16,487 nt of DNA from Bacteroidetes bacterium UBA1952 (GCA_002336725.1 DDEO01000114.1:1334-17820); one strand, 5' to 3'; shown: positions 1-8,023, numbered from the stretch's first letter. Translations and numbers: made by a program. The notes: generated from the letters alone by a model not told the origin.

Positions 1-56
1 TGCAGGTTGCTTCGGGGCCGACCTGCAAAACGTACGAGCGGCCCCTCGCAATGACA
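1..56 (-). repeat. REP-like extragenic hairpin repeat
   Basis: Read on the minus strand this begins TGTCATTGCGAGGGGCC and ends in GGCCCCGAAGCAACCTG. It has a perfect 7-bp stem (plus-strand 14-20 with 39-45) around an 18-nt loop. The TGTCATTGCGAGG...GAAGCAA wording is a scattered extragenic repeat type known from many bacterial genomes. It lies downstream of the enoyl-CoA hydratase-family gene and may help end its transcript. It is cut by the window edge, so the full extent is unknown. The remaining bases up to 154 show nothing else. Confidence 0.5.
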
Positions 57-154
57 CCCTTTTTTTATACAGCGAATGACCTAAAGTAATTTCAGGGAGC
101 TACTTACCAGTTACTCTTTTTGTCCTTCCTGGCTTGGCCCGGATTCCGGAAAAA

Positions 155-913
155 TCACTTCGCCTTAAACGCGGCAATGGCGTTGCGGGTAAAATCGCTG
201 AGTACCAGCCTGCCGGAGATGCCGGCGCGCTCGGTGAGTAGCGTGTCCCAGTCTTCGGTGCCTTGCCAGAAGATTTTTTTGAGTTCCAGTTGCGCTTCCG
301 GCGAGGATTTTGCCAGCCGGGCCGCCAGCTTTTCTACTGCCGCATCCAGCGCCTCGGTGGTGTCGTGCAGCTCGGCATAAAGGCCACGCTCGTAGGCCCA
401 TTGCGCACTGCGCCACTCGGTAGCGTCAATAGCCATTTGCGAGAAAGGACCCGCGCCCAGCTTGCGCTCCACCGCCGGGCCTACTACAAACGGGCCGATG
501 CCCACCGCCAGTTCCGAGAGTTTGATGGCCGCATCCGATTTGGCAATACAATAATCTACTGCCGCCGCCAGTCCCACGCCGCCGCCCACGGCCTTGCCCT
601 GCACGCGGCCAATCACCAGCTTGTCGCTCTTGCGAATGGCATTGATGACGTGTGCAAAGCCGGAGAAAAATTGCAATCCGCCAGCCTCGTCTTCGATGGC
701 CACCAGTTCGTCGAAAGATGCGCCCGCGCAAAACGCCTTTTCGCCTGCGCTGCGCAGCACAATCACCTTCGCTTCGGTGTTGCCGTTGAGTGCCGTGATG
801 GCATCGCCGAGTTGCATCAGGATGGCGGAAGGCAGCGAGTTGCTGGCTGGGTGAAAAAATTCGACGGTAGCAATGCCGTTCTCCAGGGTGCTTTTTACGA
901 AGGCTTCTTTCAT
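155..913 (-). CDS. Enoyl-CoA hydratase/isomerase family protein
   Basis: A 252-residue cytoplasmic crotonase-fold protein, a usual length for the family. The start at 913 is chosen because the family N-terminus (MKEAFVKSTLENGIATVEF) begins there, while the 61 codons upstream resemble no known domain and run over a promoter match. The oxyanion-hole loops are visible: FCAGA at 61-65 and the GGG turn at 110-112. Of the two catalytic glutamates of rat enoyl-CoA hydratase, the second (Glu164) aligns with E134 in LSELAVG, but the first (Glu144) aligns with G114 in GGGVG. The usual P-G-G-G-T-Q motif is also replaced, by GPFVVGPAVER. A plain hydratase is therefore doubtful. An isomerase, a thioester hydrolase or another crotonase activity on an acyl-CoA fits better. 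The gene stands alone and diverges from the TPR gene, so the substrate cannot be inferred. Confidence 0.85.
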   Translation of the reverse strand: MKEAFVKSTLENGIATVEFFHPASNSLPSAILMQLGDAITALNGNTEAKVIVLRSAGEKAFCAGASFDELVAIEDEAGGLQFFSGFAHVINAIRKSDKLVIGRVQGKAVGGGVGLAAAVDYCIAKSDAAIKLSELAVGIGPFVVGPAVERKLGAGPFSQMAIDATEWRSAQWAYERGLYAELHDTTEALDAAVEKLAARLAKSSPEAQLELKKIFWQGTEDWDTLLTERAGISGRLVLSDFTRNAIAAFKAK

Positions 914-941
914 TTGAATAAATGCGTTGTTTGAAGGCTGG

Positions 942-949
942 CAAATGTA
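942..949 (-). promoter_or_regulatory. Bacteroidota-type -7 promoter element
   Basis: On the minus strand this reads TACATTTG, an exact match to the Bacteroidota -7 consensus TAnnTTTG, 28 bases ahead of the chosen start codon of the enoyl-CoA hydratase-family gene. No TTG at the -33 spacing was found, so this rests on the -7 element alone. Confidence 0.45.
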
Positions 950-1119
950 GCAAAGCAGGGCGGGAAGGCATTTTTTTCCGGAAACCGATGTTGCCGGCGG
1001 GCGTGCGCAGAATGCGCAGCAGAAACGTGCTTTAGATAAGCATTCGCCCAAACAGCCGCGAAGACCCGATACCGGCACCGACGCGGATGCCCTCACGGCC
1101 CAGACAAGCTGTGGGCGTG

Positions 1120-1127
1120 TATTTTTG
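1120..1127 (+). promoter_or_regulatory. Bacteroidota-type -7 promoter element
   Basis: TATTTTTG matches TAnnTTTG exactly and lies 17 bases before the ATG of the TPR gene. Transcription from it would give a leader of only about 10 nt. The -33 TTG is not evident. Confidence 0.45.
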
Positions 1128-1144
1128 CGCTTCTAAAAATTATT

Positions 1145-2233
1145 ATGCGCTGTTTCCTGTCTCTTATCCTGCTTTTTTTCGGATGCGTTTTTGCCGCACA
1201 CGCACAGACGGAATGGCCTTCTCCGGAAATCGAGCGCGTGTATATGCAGGGCCGCGAGGCGCTTTCGCGCGGCGATGCCCGAACGGCCATGAACCTCTTC
1301 CGGCAGGTGGCAGATCTGGCACCCGACATCCCGGATGCCCGCCGCGATTTGGCACAGGCTACGCTGCTCTCCGGCGATGCGGAAGGTGCCCTGCGCGAGC
1401 TGGAGCCGCTTATCAAGCGCCGGGATGCCGATGCGTCGGTTTACCGGATTGGCGTGCAGGCTTATGCGGCCCAGAAGCGGGGCGACGCGGCGCTGCGGCT
1501 GCTGCGCGAGGGCATTCGACGCAACCCCAACGCCGGGGAACTATACGGTGCACTGGGAGATATAGAAGAAACGGCCAGCCATCCCGAAGAAGCATTAACG
1601 GCTTATCTCGAAGGCCTGGAGCGCGACCCCAACTATTATCTTAATTATCAAAAGGCCGCCGGTATCTATATCTTTTCCAAAAAAATCATCTGGGCGATCC
1701 TCTACGCCGAGATTTTTCTGCTCTACGAACATCAGACACCCCGCGCCGCAGATGTACGCAACCTGCTTTTCTCGGCCTACCGGCGTTTCTTCTTTCCCAA
1801 CGCTACCGACGAGAAATTCAACCCCGGCAGCACCCGCATCCAGACCGGAAGGGCCGGAAATTTTGAAGATGCGGTCGTGCAGACACTGCGCCGTCAGGCA
1901 CCGGTCATCTCGGATGGCGTAACCACCGAAAACCTTATCATGCTCCGTACGCGTTTTCTGGCGGAATGGACGGAGACTTATGCCCGCAAATATCCGTATG
2001 CCCTGTTCCGCTATCAGGATTCGATGGTGCGCATGGGCGTTTTTGATGCCTACAATCAGCAATTGCTGGGCCGCGCCGAGCAGGGCAGCGGTTTTGAAGC
2101 CTGGAACAAGATGAACCCGAAGGCCATTCCGGAATTTGCTGCCTGGGTTGCCGCCCATCCCTTCCGGGTAGCCGCCGGTGCGTTCTACAACAACAAACGC
2201 ACGAAGGACATACCGTATAAAAAAGGCAATTAG
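1145..2233 (+). CDS. Secreted tetratricopeptide-repeat protein
   Basis: A 362-residue protein with a signal peptide: M-R-C, a hydrophobic run LSLILLFFGCVFA and probable cleavage after AHA near residue 20, giving a mature start at Q-T-E-W. Exported or periplasmic location is inferred. Residues about 27-190 contain degenerate TPR helix pairs, including YMQGREALSRGDARTAMNLF, DARRDLAQATLLSGDAEGAL and ELYGALGDIEETASHPEEAL, so protein-protein binding is the likely role. Residues about 195-362 are not recognisable and hold a tryptophan- and aromatic-rich stretch. An ATG directly behind a promoter match sets the start. The SurA-like gene follows after 114 bp on the same strand. Both products belong to the envelope, so a shared role in outer-membrane or secretion biology is possible but unproven. 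Confidence 0.75.
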   Translation: MRCFLSLILLFFGCVFAAHAQTEWPSPEIERVYMQGREALSRGDARTAMNLFRQVADLAPDIPDARRDLAQATLLSGDAEGALRELEPLIKRRDADASVYRIGVQAYAAQKRGDAALRLLREGIRRNPNAGELYGALGDIEETASHPEEALTAYLEGLERDPNYYLNYQKAAGIYIFSKKIIWAILYAEIFLLYEHQTPRAADVRNLLFSAYRRFFFPNATDEKFNPGSTRIQTGRAGNFEDAVVQTLRRQAPVISDGVTTENLIMLRTRFLAEWTETYARKYPYALFRYQDSMVRMGVFDAYNQQLLGRAEQGSGFEAWNKMNPKAIPEFAAWVAAHPFRVAAGAFYNNKRTKDIPYKKGN

Positions 2234-2347
2234 AACGAGTGTACGCGCTCCGGATTCCACAAAAACGTTAATTCCAATTCCGGAAATTCATTGCCTTCCG
2301 GCAGAGGCTTAATTTCGCGGGGCGTTTTACTGCGCCTTTTTGTTTTC

Positions 2348-3709
2348 ATGCGTTTATTGATTTTATGGGTGCTGCTCGGTTTGTCTGCGCCTCTTTTTGC
2401 TCAGGATAAAGTTGCCGCCGACAAGATTATTGCCGTTGTGGGCAAAAGCCGGATCATCCTGGCCTCCGATTTTGAAGTAGAAGTCGCGCGTCAGAAGTCC
2501 GAAAACCCGGCTTTCAACGACTCGATGCGCTGCCTGCTTTTTCAGCAGATGCTGCTTCGCAAACTGCTCATCGAGCAGGCCGAGCGCGACTCCGTTATGG
2601 TGAGCCCCGAAGAGATTGATGCTAATATCGAGAACCGGATGCGCCATTATATCCGCGCCTATGGCTCCAAAGAGCGCCTTGAAGAAGTAGCCGGCAAAAC
2701 GGTGTATCAGATCAAGGAAGATTTCCGCGACGCCATCGGCGAGCAGATGATTGCCGATAAGATGCAGAATTCGCTGCTCAACAATGTGAAAATTACGCCT
2801 GCCGAGGTGCGCAATTTCTATGAGAAGATGCCCAAAGACAGCCTGCCTTTCTTCCCGGCTACGGTGGAGATGGGCCAGATTGTGATAGACCCGCCCGTAA
2901 GTCCCGAGCTGGATGCCTACGCCCGGCAGAAGCTCGAAGACATCCGCAAGCAGATTGTGGACGAAGGCAAGAGCTTTGAAACCCTGGCCGGCCTCTATAG
3001 CGACGATCCATCGGGCCGCGACAATGGCGGCGACCTGGGCACGATGCGCCGTGCCGATTTTGTGCCGGAGTTTTCGGCGGCAGCCTTCCGGCTTCAGAAC
3101 GGAGAGATTTCGCCTATCGTAAAAACCCGCTTCGGCTACCACATCATTCAGATGGTGAGCCGGCAGGGAGAACAGGCCCACCTGCGCCACATCCTCATCC
3201 GGCCCGAACGGAGCAGCGCCGATTTCCGGGCAGCACTTTCCCGCCTCGACAGTGTGCGTGCACACCTCCTCACCGGCAGCCTGAAATTCTCGGAGGCCGT
3301 TGCCAAATACAGCACCGACGAAGCGGCGAAGATGACCGGCGGAATGATCCTCGACCCGGCCACCGGCTCGTCGCGACTGGAAGTAGAACATTTAGAGCCG
3401 GCCTTGGCCCTGATGGTGGACAGCCTCTCACCGGGCAGTTTTTCGCAGCCGCAGATTTTTACCAAAGAAACCGGCGAACGCTCGACCCGCATCGTATATA
3501 TGCGCAGCCGCACCGAGCCGCACAAGGCTAACCTCGTGGACGACTATTCGCGCATTCAGGACGTAGCCCTCGAGCAGAAGAAACAGCAGGAAATAGAAAA
3601 ATGGGTCGAGCGTCGCCTGCCAACCTATTATATCCGCATTGCGCCGGAATACCGCAACTGCCCCGACCTCGAAGCCTGGAACCGGGCGGGCGCTGTTGGG
3701 CAGCGATAA
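2348..3709 (+). CDS. SurA-like periplasmic peptidyl-prolyl cis-trans isomerase
   Basis: A 453-residue protein. The start at 2348 gives a classical signal peptide (MRLLILWVLLGLSAPLFA, then QDK); the in-frame ATG at 2291 would add 19 non-signal residues. Residues about 22-165 match the SurA-type N-terminal chaperone region (KIIAVVGKSRIILASDFE, then helices with FQQMLLRKLLIEQA). Residues about 172-270 form a parvulin domain with GGDLG (227-231) and FGYHIIQM (262-269). Residues about 278-388 form a second, diverged parvulin domain (LRHILI at 279-284). The family folds outer-membrane proteins in the periplasm of Gram-negative bacteria and isomerises prolyl bonds. A weak -7-like TAATTTCG lies at 2310-2317. 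The gene ends 12 bp before the hairpin array. Confidence 0.88.
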   Translation: MRLLILWVLLGLSAPLFAQDKVAADKIIAVVGKSRIILASDFEVEVARQKSENPAFNDSMRCLLFQQMLLRKLLIEQAERDSVMVSPEEIDANIENRMRHYIRAYGSKERLEEVAGKTVYQIKEDFRDAIGEQMIADKMQNSLLNNVKITPAEVRNFYEKMPKDSLPFFPATVEMGQIVIDPPVSPELDAYARQKLEDIRKQIVDEGKSFETLAGLYSDDPSGRDNGGDLGTMRRADFVPEFSAAAFRLQNGEISPIVKTRFGYHIIQMVSRQGEQAHLRHILIRPERSSADFRAALSRLDSVRAHLLTGSLKFSEAVAKYSTDEAAKMTGGMILDPATGSSRLEVEHLEPALALMVDSLSPGSFSQPQIFTKETGERSTRIVYMRSRTEPHKANLVDDYSRIQDVALEQKKQQEIEKWVERRLPTYYIRIAPEYRNCPDLEAWNRAGAVGQR

Positions 3710-3721
3710 ACTTCGGTTGCA

Positions 3722-4224
3722 GACCTGACAGGTCAAGGGCGCAAGCCCGCAGATGCCTGTCAGGTCCGAAACGACACCTTCTTGAGAAGCAGCGTTTTCA
3801 GACAAATCTTCTCAACACACATAACGCTCAATACACGTAACGGACCTGACAGGCATCCTTCGCTCCGCTTCGGACCTGTCAGGTCTGAAAAGACACCTTC
3901 TGAGAAGCAGCGTTTCCAGAAAAATTTTCTCAATACACGTAACGGACCTGACACGTAACGGACCTGACAGGCATCCTTCGCTCCGCTTCGGACCTGTCAG
4001 GTCTGAAAAGACACCTTCTGAGAAGCAACGTTTCCAGAAAAATTTTCTCAATACACATAACGGACCTGACACGTAACGGACCTGACAGGCATCCTTCGCT
4101 CCGCTTCGGACCTGTCAGGTCCGAAACGACACCTTCTTGAGAAGCAACGTTTCCAGAAAAATCTTCTCAACACATATAACGGACCTGACAGGCATCCTTC
4201 GCTCCGCTTCGGACCTGTCAGGTC
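3722..4224. repeat. Tandem array of five extragenic hairpins (REP-like)
   Basis: Five hairpins share the same perfect 11-bp arms, GACCTGACAGG and CCTGTCAGGTC. They lie at 3722-3766, 3843-3885, 3961-4003, 4079-4121 and 4182-4224. Hairpins 2-5 have the same 21-nt loop (CATCCTTCGCTCCGCTTCGGA read in pieces); hairpin 1 has a different one. Start-to-start distances are 121, 118, 118 and 103 bp. The spacers are also conserved and carry a second inverted repeat (TTGAGAAG with CTTCTCAA, imperfect in some units). The array fills the space between two convergent genes, so it may work as a two-way terminator or RNA-stabilising element. It does not code for protein, because 118 is not a multiple of three. 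Confidence 0.93.
3935..3966 (+). repeat. Perfect 16-bp tandem duplication in the hairpin array
   Basis: ACACGTAACGGACCTG occurs at 3935-3950 and again at 3951-3966. The next unit has the same duplication with one change in its first copy (4053-4068 and 4069-4084). The last unit lacks it, which explains its shorter 103-bp period. This shows the array grew by copying whole units. Confidence 0.9.
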
Positions 4225-4269
4225 TGAAAAGAGTCGATAATTTCCGGAAAATGTAACAGACCTGTCCCG

Positions 4270-5496
4270 TCAGGGAATACCGGCTGCCTGTATGGCTACC
4301 GACAATACCACGAGTGCCGCGCCGAGTGCCGACATCCAGCGGCGCTGTGGGAAAAAGGGCCAGAGCAACGCCAGAAACAGCAGCAGGAAGAAGTGAAAAT
4401 CGAAGGTGTAGCGTGCGCCATATTGCCGCCAGCCGGTGCCCATAATCAGGAAAATGACGAAGGCGATGGGCAGTGCCGTGAGCCAGCAGGCAAGGGTTAT
4501 TTTCCGGAAATAAGCAGTTGTTTTTCCGGAAAATAGCAGTCTTATCCACACAAAAAACGCCGGAAGCAACAGGAAGAAAAGTGGCGAGGCCCACACGAAG
4601 CTGAACCCTTCCGGCTCGGGCATCACAAAAGGAACCTGCGGCATAAAGGTGGGTGCGTGCAGCACCTGTACATAAAAATTATACGGCAGGTAGTGGAGCG
4701 AAAAATAGCCGTGTGCCTCGTAGTTTTTAAGGAAATACGGATCCATCAGATGATATTGGAGGCCGTTTTCAAAAAAAGCACCGAAACGGGCATAGTTGTA
4801 GCAGGCATTCAGCGCACTGAGCAACCCAAAGGGCAACCCGAAAAACACCGCCGGTTTCAGGCTTTTACGCCAGGATTTTTCCGGAAATGCCGCAGCATAT
4901 ACCAAGGCAAAGAAGACAAACGCAAAAATCAGGTTGTTGCGGGTGTAAATGGCCAGCGCCAGCAATAATCCAGACCAGAACCACTGCCGTTTTTTGACGA
5001 AAACCAGCAGCGCGGCGAGCAGGAACGTTTGCGCAATCGTCTGGGCAAAAAACCAGGTATTTCCCGGCGGTGCCAGGTGAAACTGCACCGTTCCCAATCC
5101 CCAGAAAATACCCGCCCAGGCCAGCGTTTTATCGGTGAGCGGACGACCCGCGCGTTGGGAGAAATAGCGCAAAAGTTGCATCACGAGCGCCACATTCACC
5201 GCGCCCGCCACTGCGCCCACTACGCCATCGGGAACAAGACTGCCGGTGAGCGCCACAATAGGCAGCCACACCAGCGCCGGCACAGGCGGCCAGTAGAGAT
5301 AGTATTTTCCCTGAAAGAAAACAAGGTCATGGGTGTCTTTGGGAATACCGAGGTGGAGGCGGCCCTGCAACAAGGCCTCGGCCAGATCCCGGAAATAATT
5401 GATTTGCCCGGGCCGCACCAGCGCCAGATACACCGCGAGACAGAGCAGCGGAACCCATACAAAGGGCGACTTGAAACGGGCCGTCAGGGAACGCAT
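4270..5496 (-). CDS. Multi-pass membrane protein, possible GT-C-type glycosyltransferase
   Basis: A 408-residue, very hydrophobic protein with roughly ten membrane segments (for example residues about 12-28, 74-92, 151-168, 173-202 and 305-324) and aromatic-rich loops, typical of an inner-membrane protein. The pattern near residues 30-80 (NYFRDLAEALLQGR, then FFQGKYYLYWPPVPALVWLP) resembles Bacteroidota proteins distantly related to dolichyl-phosphate-mannose-type (GT39/RgtA-like) transferases. No catalytic acidic pair can be assigned with confidence, so the enzymatic role is inference. TCTCTCCT abuts the ATG, and a TATTTTTG promoter match lies 48 bases upstream. It contains three TTTCCGGAAA palindromes (4501, 4523 and 4878), read as FRK, FSGK and FPEK. 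It converges with the SurA-like gene across the hairpin array. Confidence 0.7.
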   Translation of the reverse strand: MRSLTARFKSPFVWVPLLCLAVYLALVRPGQINYFRDLAEALLQGRLHLGIPKDTHDLVFFQGKYYLYWPPVPALVWLPIVALTGSLVPDGVVGAVAGAVNVALVMQLLRYFSQRAGRPLTDKTLAWAGIFWGLGTVQFHLAPPGNTWFFAQTIAQTFLLAALLVFVKKRQWFWSGLLLALAIYTRNNLIFAFVFFALVYAAAFPEKSWRKSLKPAVFFGLPFGLLSALNACYNYARFGAFFENGLQYHLMDPYFLKNYEAHGYFSLHYLPYNFYVQVLHAPTFMPQVPFVMPEPEGFSFVWASPLFFLLLPAFFVWIRLLFSGKTTAYFRKITLACWLTALPIAFVIFLIMGTGWRQYGARYTFDFHFFLLLFLALLWPFFPQRRWMSALGAALVVLSVAIQAAGIP

Positions 5497-5543
5497 AGGA
5501 GAGAAAAAAAGAGGCTTATTTTCCGGAAATGTCCCCGGTGCCT

Positions 5544-5551
5544 CAAAAATA
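5544..5551 (-). promoter_or_regulatory. Bacteroidota-type -7 promoter element
   Basis: On the minus strand this reads TATTTTTG, an exact TAnnTTTG match, 47 bases before the ATG of the membrane-protein gene. It lies just downstream of the stop codon of the DUF445 gene, suggesting the two genes are transcribed separately. Confidence 0.45.
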
Positions 5552-5570
5552 GAACGGGCTATTCAGAGTG

Positions 5571-6815
5571 TTATGCCAGCCACTGCGTCAGCAGATAAAT
5601 CAGCAGGCCCACCAGCCCGCCCACCAAAGTGCCATTTACACGGATGTATTGCAAATCCTTTCGTACTTCGAGTTCCAGTTTCTGGCTCAGTTCGCGCGCC
5701 GGCCAGTTGCCCACCGTATTGGAAATAAGCTCGCCCGCCGAATCTTTGTAGCGCAGCACGGCGCTGTAGGCCTGCACCCGCGCCCAGTTGTCGATTTTTT
5801 CCTGCATCGCCACGTCGGTCGCCAGCTTATCCACACCTTCCTGCAATGCTTTTTGGATGTAGCGCAGCATGGACGAGTCGGGTTGCGAAAGCTCTTCAAG
5901 GAGGGTGTCTTTCAGCTTCGACCAGGCAGCCAGCGCATATTCTGCCAGCTTTTCTTCGGGTAGAAAAGCCTTTTTCAGGTTCTGAAATTTTTCTTTCCAG
6001 GCCGGGTTTGTGGTAAGTTCTTCGGCCCATTTGAGCAATTCGCGACTGATTTCCTGTCGGATGCGGTGTTGCGGGTCTTCGGCAATTTCCCGGAAATAAT
6101 GGGCCAGACCGCTCGTGATTTTCTCGGCCAACTTGTTATTCACAAAGCCGGGCACAAAGAAGTAGCTTTCCTTTTTCACCTTGTCGCGCACCAGCCCTTC
6201 CTGCTCCACGATAAAAGTGCGCATCTTGTCGGCCAGCATCGTGATGGCGGCTTCCTGCTCGTTGTGTTCCACAGCATAGCGCACACCGCTGCTCACCAGG
6301 CGGCTTACATCCACTTCCTGAAGCAATGTGCCACCCTGCCGGGCCAGAAAAGCTGCTACGGCTTCATCGTCCATACGCCGCAGCACATCGGCCAGCAGGT
6401 TGGCCGCTTCGGTAAGGATAAGGTGTTGGTGTTTTTCGCTTTGCAGCCATTTGGCCAGCATCCCCGAAGGCTTGAGTTTACTGAGATAAGGGCGCAGGTT
6501 TTGCGGCGTGAGGAAGTTGCTCACCACAAAGCCGCCGAGGTTGGCCCCGATGCGTTGCTTGCCTTTTTCGATGAGGTTGGTATGCGGAATGGGCAAGCCC
6601 AGCGGGTGATGAAACAGGGCCGTAACGGCAAACCAGTCGGCCAGTGCGCCCACCATAGCGGCTTCTGAAAAAGCATTCACAGCGCCCGCCCAGCCGCCCG
6701 CACCGCGCTTCAGGAACACGAGCGTGAGGATATAAATGACGACCATCAGCACAAAAAGGCCGGTGGCAATGGCTTTATGGCGGCGGAGCTGTCTTTGTTT
6801 TTCTTCGGTAGTCAT
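5571..6815 (-). CDS. DUF445 family membrane protein
   Basis: A 414-residue protein. The start at 6815 (MTTEEKQRQLRRHKA) places a charged N-terminus before the first membrane helix (about 16-36); an upstream in-frame ATG at 6941 would add 42 residues with no family likeness. The DUF445 hallmark is clear at residues 55-82: GALADWFAVTALFHHP, then GLPIPHTNLIEKGK. A long, mostly helical charged middle follows, and a second hydrophobic helix closes the protein (NGTLVGGLVGLLIYLLTQW). This topology, with an N-terminal anchor, a long soluble helical body and a C-terminal anchor, is normal for the family, whose function is unknown; an envelope role is generally assumed. A near match to TAnnTTTG lies around 6835-6842 on the minus strand. 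Confidence 0.88.
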   Translation of the reverse strand: MTTEEKQRQLRRHKAIATGLFVLMVVIYILTLVFLKRGAGGWAGAVNAFSEAAMVGALADWFAVTALFHHPLGLPIPHTNLIEKGKQRIGANLGGFVVSNFLTPQNLRPYLSKLKPSGMLAKWLQSEKHQHLILTEAANLLADVLRRMDDEAVAAFLARQGGTLLQEVDVSRLVSSGVRYAVEHNEQEAAITMLADKMRTFIVEQEGLVRDKVKKESYFFVPGFVNNKLAEKITSGLAHYFREIAEDPQHRIRQEISRELLKWAEELTTNPAWKEKFQNLKKAFLPEEKLAEYALAAWSKLKDTLLEELSQPDSSMLRYIQKALQEGVDKLATDVAMQEKIDNWARVQAYSAVLRYKDSAGELISNTVGNWPARELSQKLELEVRKDLQYIRVNGTLVGGLVGLLIYLLTQWLA

Positions 6816-7098
6816 GGGCGATGAGAGCAGAATCCCAAAATAAGGGTTTGGGGCAGGAAGCTTCAAAAACCAAGCCGGAACCACACAAATGCGAGAAGTG
6901 CTTTCAGGATAAAAGCCCTTTGTGCCGTCTGCTTTTTGCATAGAAATGCCGGATTTACTCCTTATACAGCAAGCGTTTTGGCGGATTCCGCTACCCGTGT
7001 TTCAGGCAGGCATTCGGTTATGGTAGTATCTCACAGCAGAGCCGTCCCGTCCGTCTGTTTTCTGGCGGAAAATCCGCTGTCTCCCGGAGTGGCGCACC

Positions 7099-7938
7099 TT
7101 ACCGCAACTGCGCCTTCAAACTCAAATCGAGGCTTACGGCGTGGTGAATAATTGCGCCGACGGAGATAAAATCCACTCCGGTTTGGGCATAAGAAACGAT
7201 GTTCTCTAAGTGAATGCCGCCGGAAGCTTCGGTTTCGGCGCGGCCTGCAATCAGTTGCACAGCCTCGGCCACCTGCGCGGGCGCGTAGTTGTCGAGCATG
7301 ATGCGGTCGGCACCGCCGGCATCCAACACCTGCCGCACATCATCGAGGCTGCGGGTTTCGATTTCGATTTTGAGCGGCAGATTTTCGCGTTGCAGGTAGG
7401 CCCGCGTTTTGTGAAGTGCTTTAGCAATGCCGCCACAAAAATCAATGTGGTTGTCTTTGAGCATCACCATATCGTAGAGGCCCATGCGGTGGTTGTGGCC
7501 GCCGCCGATGCGCACCGCTTCCTTCTCATATTTCCGGAAAAGCGGGGTCGTTTTGCGCGTGTCGAGAACCTTTGCCTTGTAACCTTTGATTTTAGAGACG
7601 TATTGATTTGTCAGCGTGGCAATACCGCTCATGCGCTGCGCACAGTTGAGCAGCAGCCGCTCGGCCTGCAAAATGGTGTGCACGCGGGCTTCCATTTCAA
7701 AGGCGATGTCGCCGATTTCTACTGCGTCGCCGTCGGTTTTCCGGAAATCAAAGCGGGCTTCCGGTTCCAGGAAATGCACGATTTCTTCGGCCAGATTCAT
7801 ACCGGCGAGAATGCCGCTTTCTTTTACTTTCAAAACCGCCCGCCCCTGCGCCGTAGCATCAATGGCGGCAAGCGTAGAGTAGTCGCCCGGGCCGATATCT
7901 TCGGCGAGGGCAGCTCGTATAAATTCAGTTGTAGTCAT
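7099..7938 (-). CDS. nadC: Nicotinate-nucleotide pyrophosphorylase (carboxylating)
   Basis: A 279-residue cytoplasmic enzyme that turns quinolinate and PRPP into nicotinate mononucleotide, CO2 and pyrophosphate, in de novo NAD synthesis. Family motifs are intact and in order: EDIGPGDYST near the N-terminus, AERLLLNCAQRMSGIAT (92-108), DTRKTTP (126-132), VRIGGGHNHRMGLYD (142-156), MLKDNHI (159-165), EIETR (192-196), MLDN (214-217) and EASGGI (237-242). Arg, His and Lys residues of these motifs bind quinolinate and PRPP. Length is normal. No nadA or nadB is nearby. The ATG is immediately preceded by the CATGAAA heptamer array, so the leader consists of repeat DNA and no promoter was found in it. 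Cotranscription from the four-helix-bundle gene, or a start within the array, are both possible. Two TTTCCGGAAA palindromes encode FRK. Confidence 0.96.
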   Translation of the reverse strand: MTTTEFIRAALAEDIGPGDYSTLAAIDATAQGRAVLKVKESGILAGMNLAEEIVHFLEPEARFDFRKTDGDAVEIGDIAFEMEARVHTILQAERLLLNCAQRMSGIATLTNQYVSKIKGYKAKVLDTRKTTPLFRKYEKEAVRIGGGHNHRMGLYDMVMLKDNHIDFCGGIAKALHKTRAYLQRENLPLKIEIETRSLDDVRQVLDAGGADRIMLDNYAPAQVAEAVQLIAGRAETEASGGIHLENIVSYAQTGVDFISVGAIIHHAVSLDLSLKAQLR

Positions 7939-7939
7939 A

Positions 7940-8009
7940 TTTCATGTGTCATGTTTCATGTTTCATGAACCCTTTTTGATGTTTCATGGGTCCTGTTTCA
8001 TGTATCATG
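7940..8009 (-). repeat. Heptamer array, left arm (CATGAAA on the minus strand)
   Basis: Ten consecutive 7-base units in exact register, read on the plus strand as TTTCATG and variants. Units at 7940, 7954, 7961, 7982 and 7996 are perfect. Those at 7947, 7975, 7989 and 8003 have one to three changes, and the one at 7968 is fully degenerate. The array starts one base upstream of the nadC start codon. It is the inverted counterpart of the array at 8484-8564. Confidence 0.92.
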
Positions 8010-8023
8010 ATTTTGGGCCAGCC

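Noticed and set aside
263..934. A 223-codon plus-strand open frame.
   Set aside because: It is antisense to the enoyl-CoA hydratase-family gene and has no family likeness.
2363..3391. A 342-codon minus-strand open frame.
   Set aside because: It mirrors the SurA-like gene and shows no recognisable motif of its own.
3722..4224. CRISPR array.
   Set aside because: Repeats of about 40 bp do recur, but the spacers are themselves nearly identical and no cas gene is near, so this is a tandem REP-like repeat.
3760..4594. Open minus-strand frames across the hairpin array with the repeated peptide text SDLTGPKRSEGCLSGP.
   Set aside because: The peptide comes from the repeat itself. Unit lengths (118, 103) are not multiples of three, so each unit shifts frame, and there is no continuous protein.
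6816..7098. A small gene at 6936-7151 on the plus strand in the gap between DUF445 and nadC.
   Set aside because: The 71-codon frame has no motif, runs into nadC antisense and has no promoter. The gap holds only short near-palindromes (GCGGATTCCGC-like).
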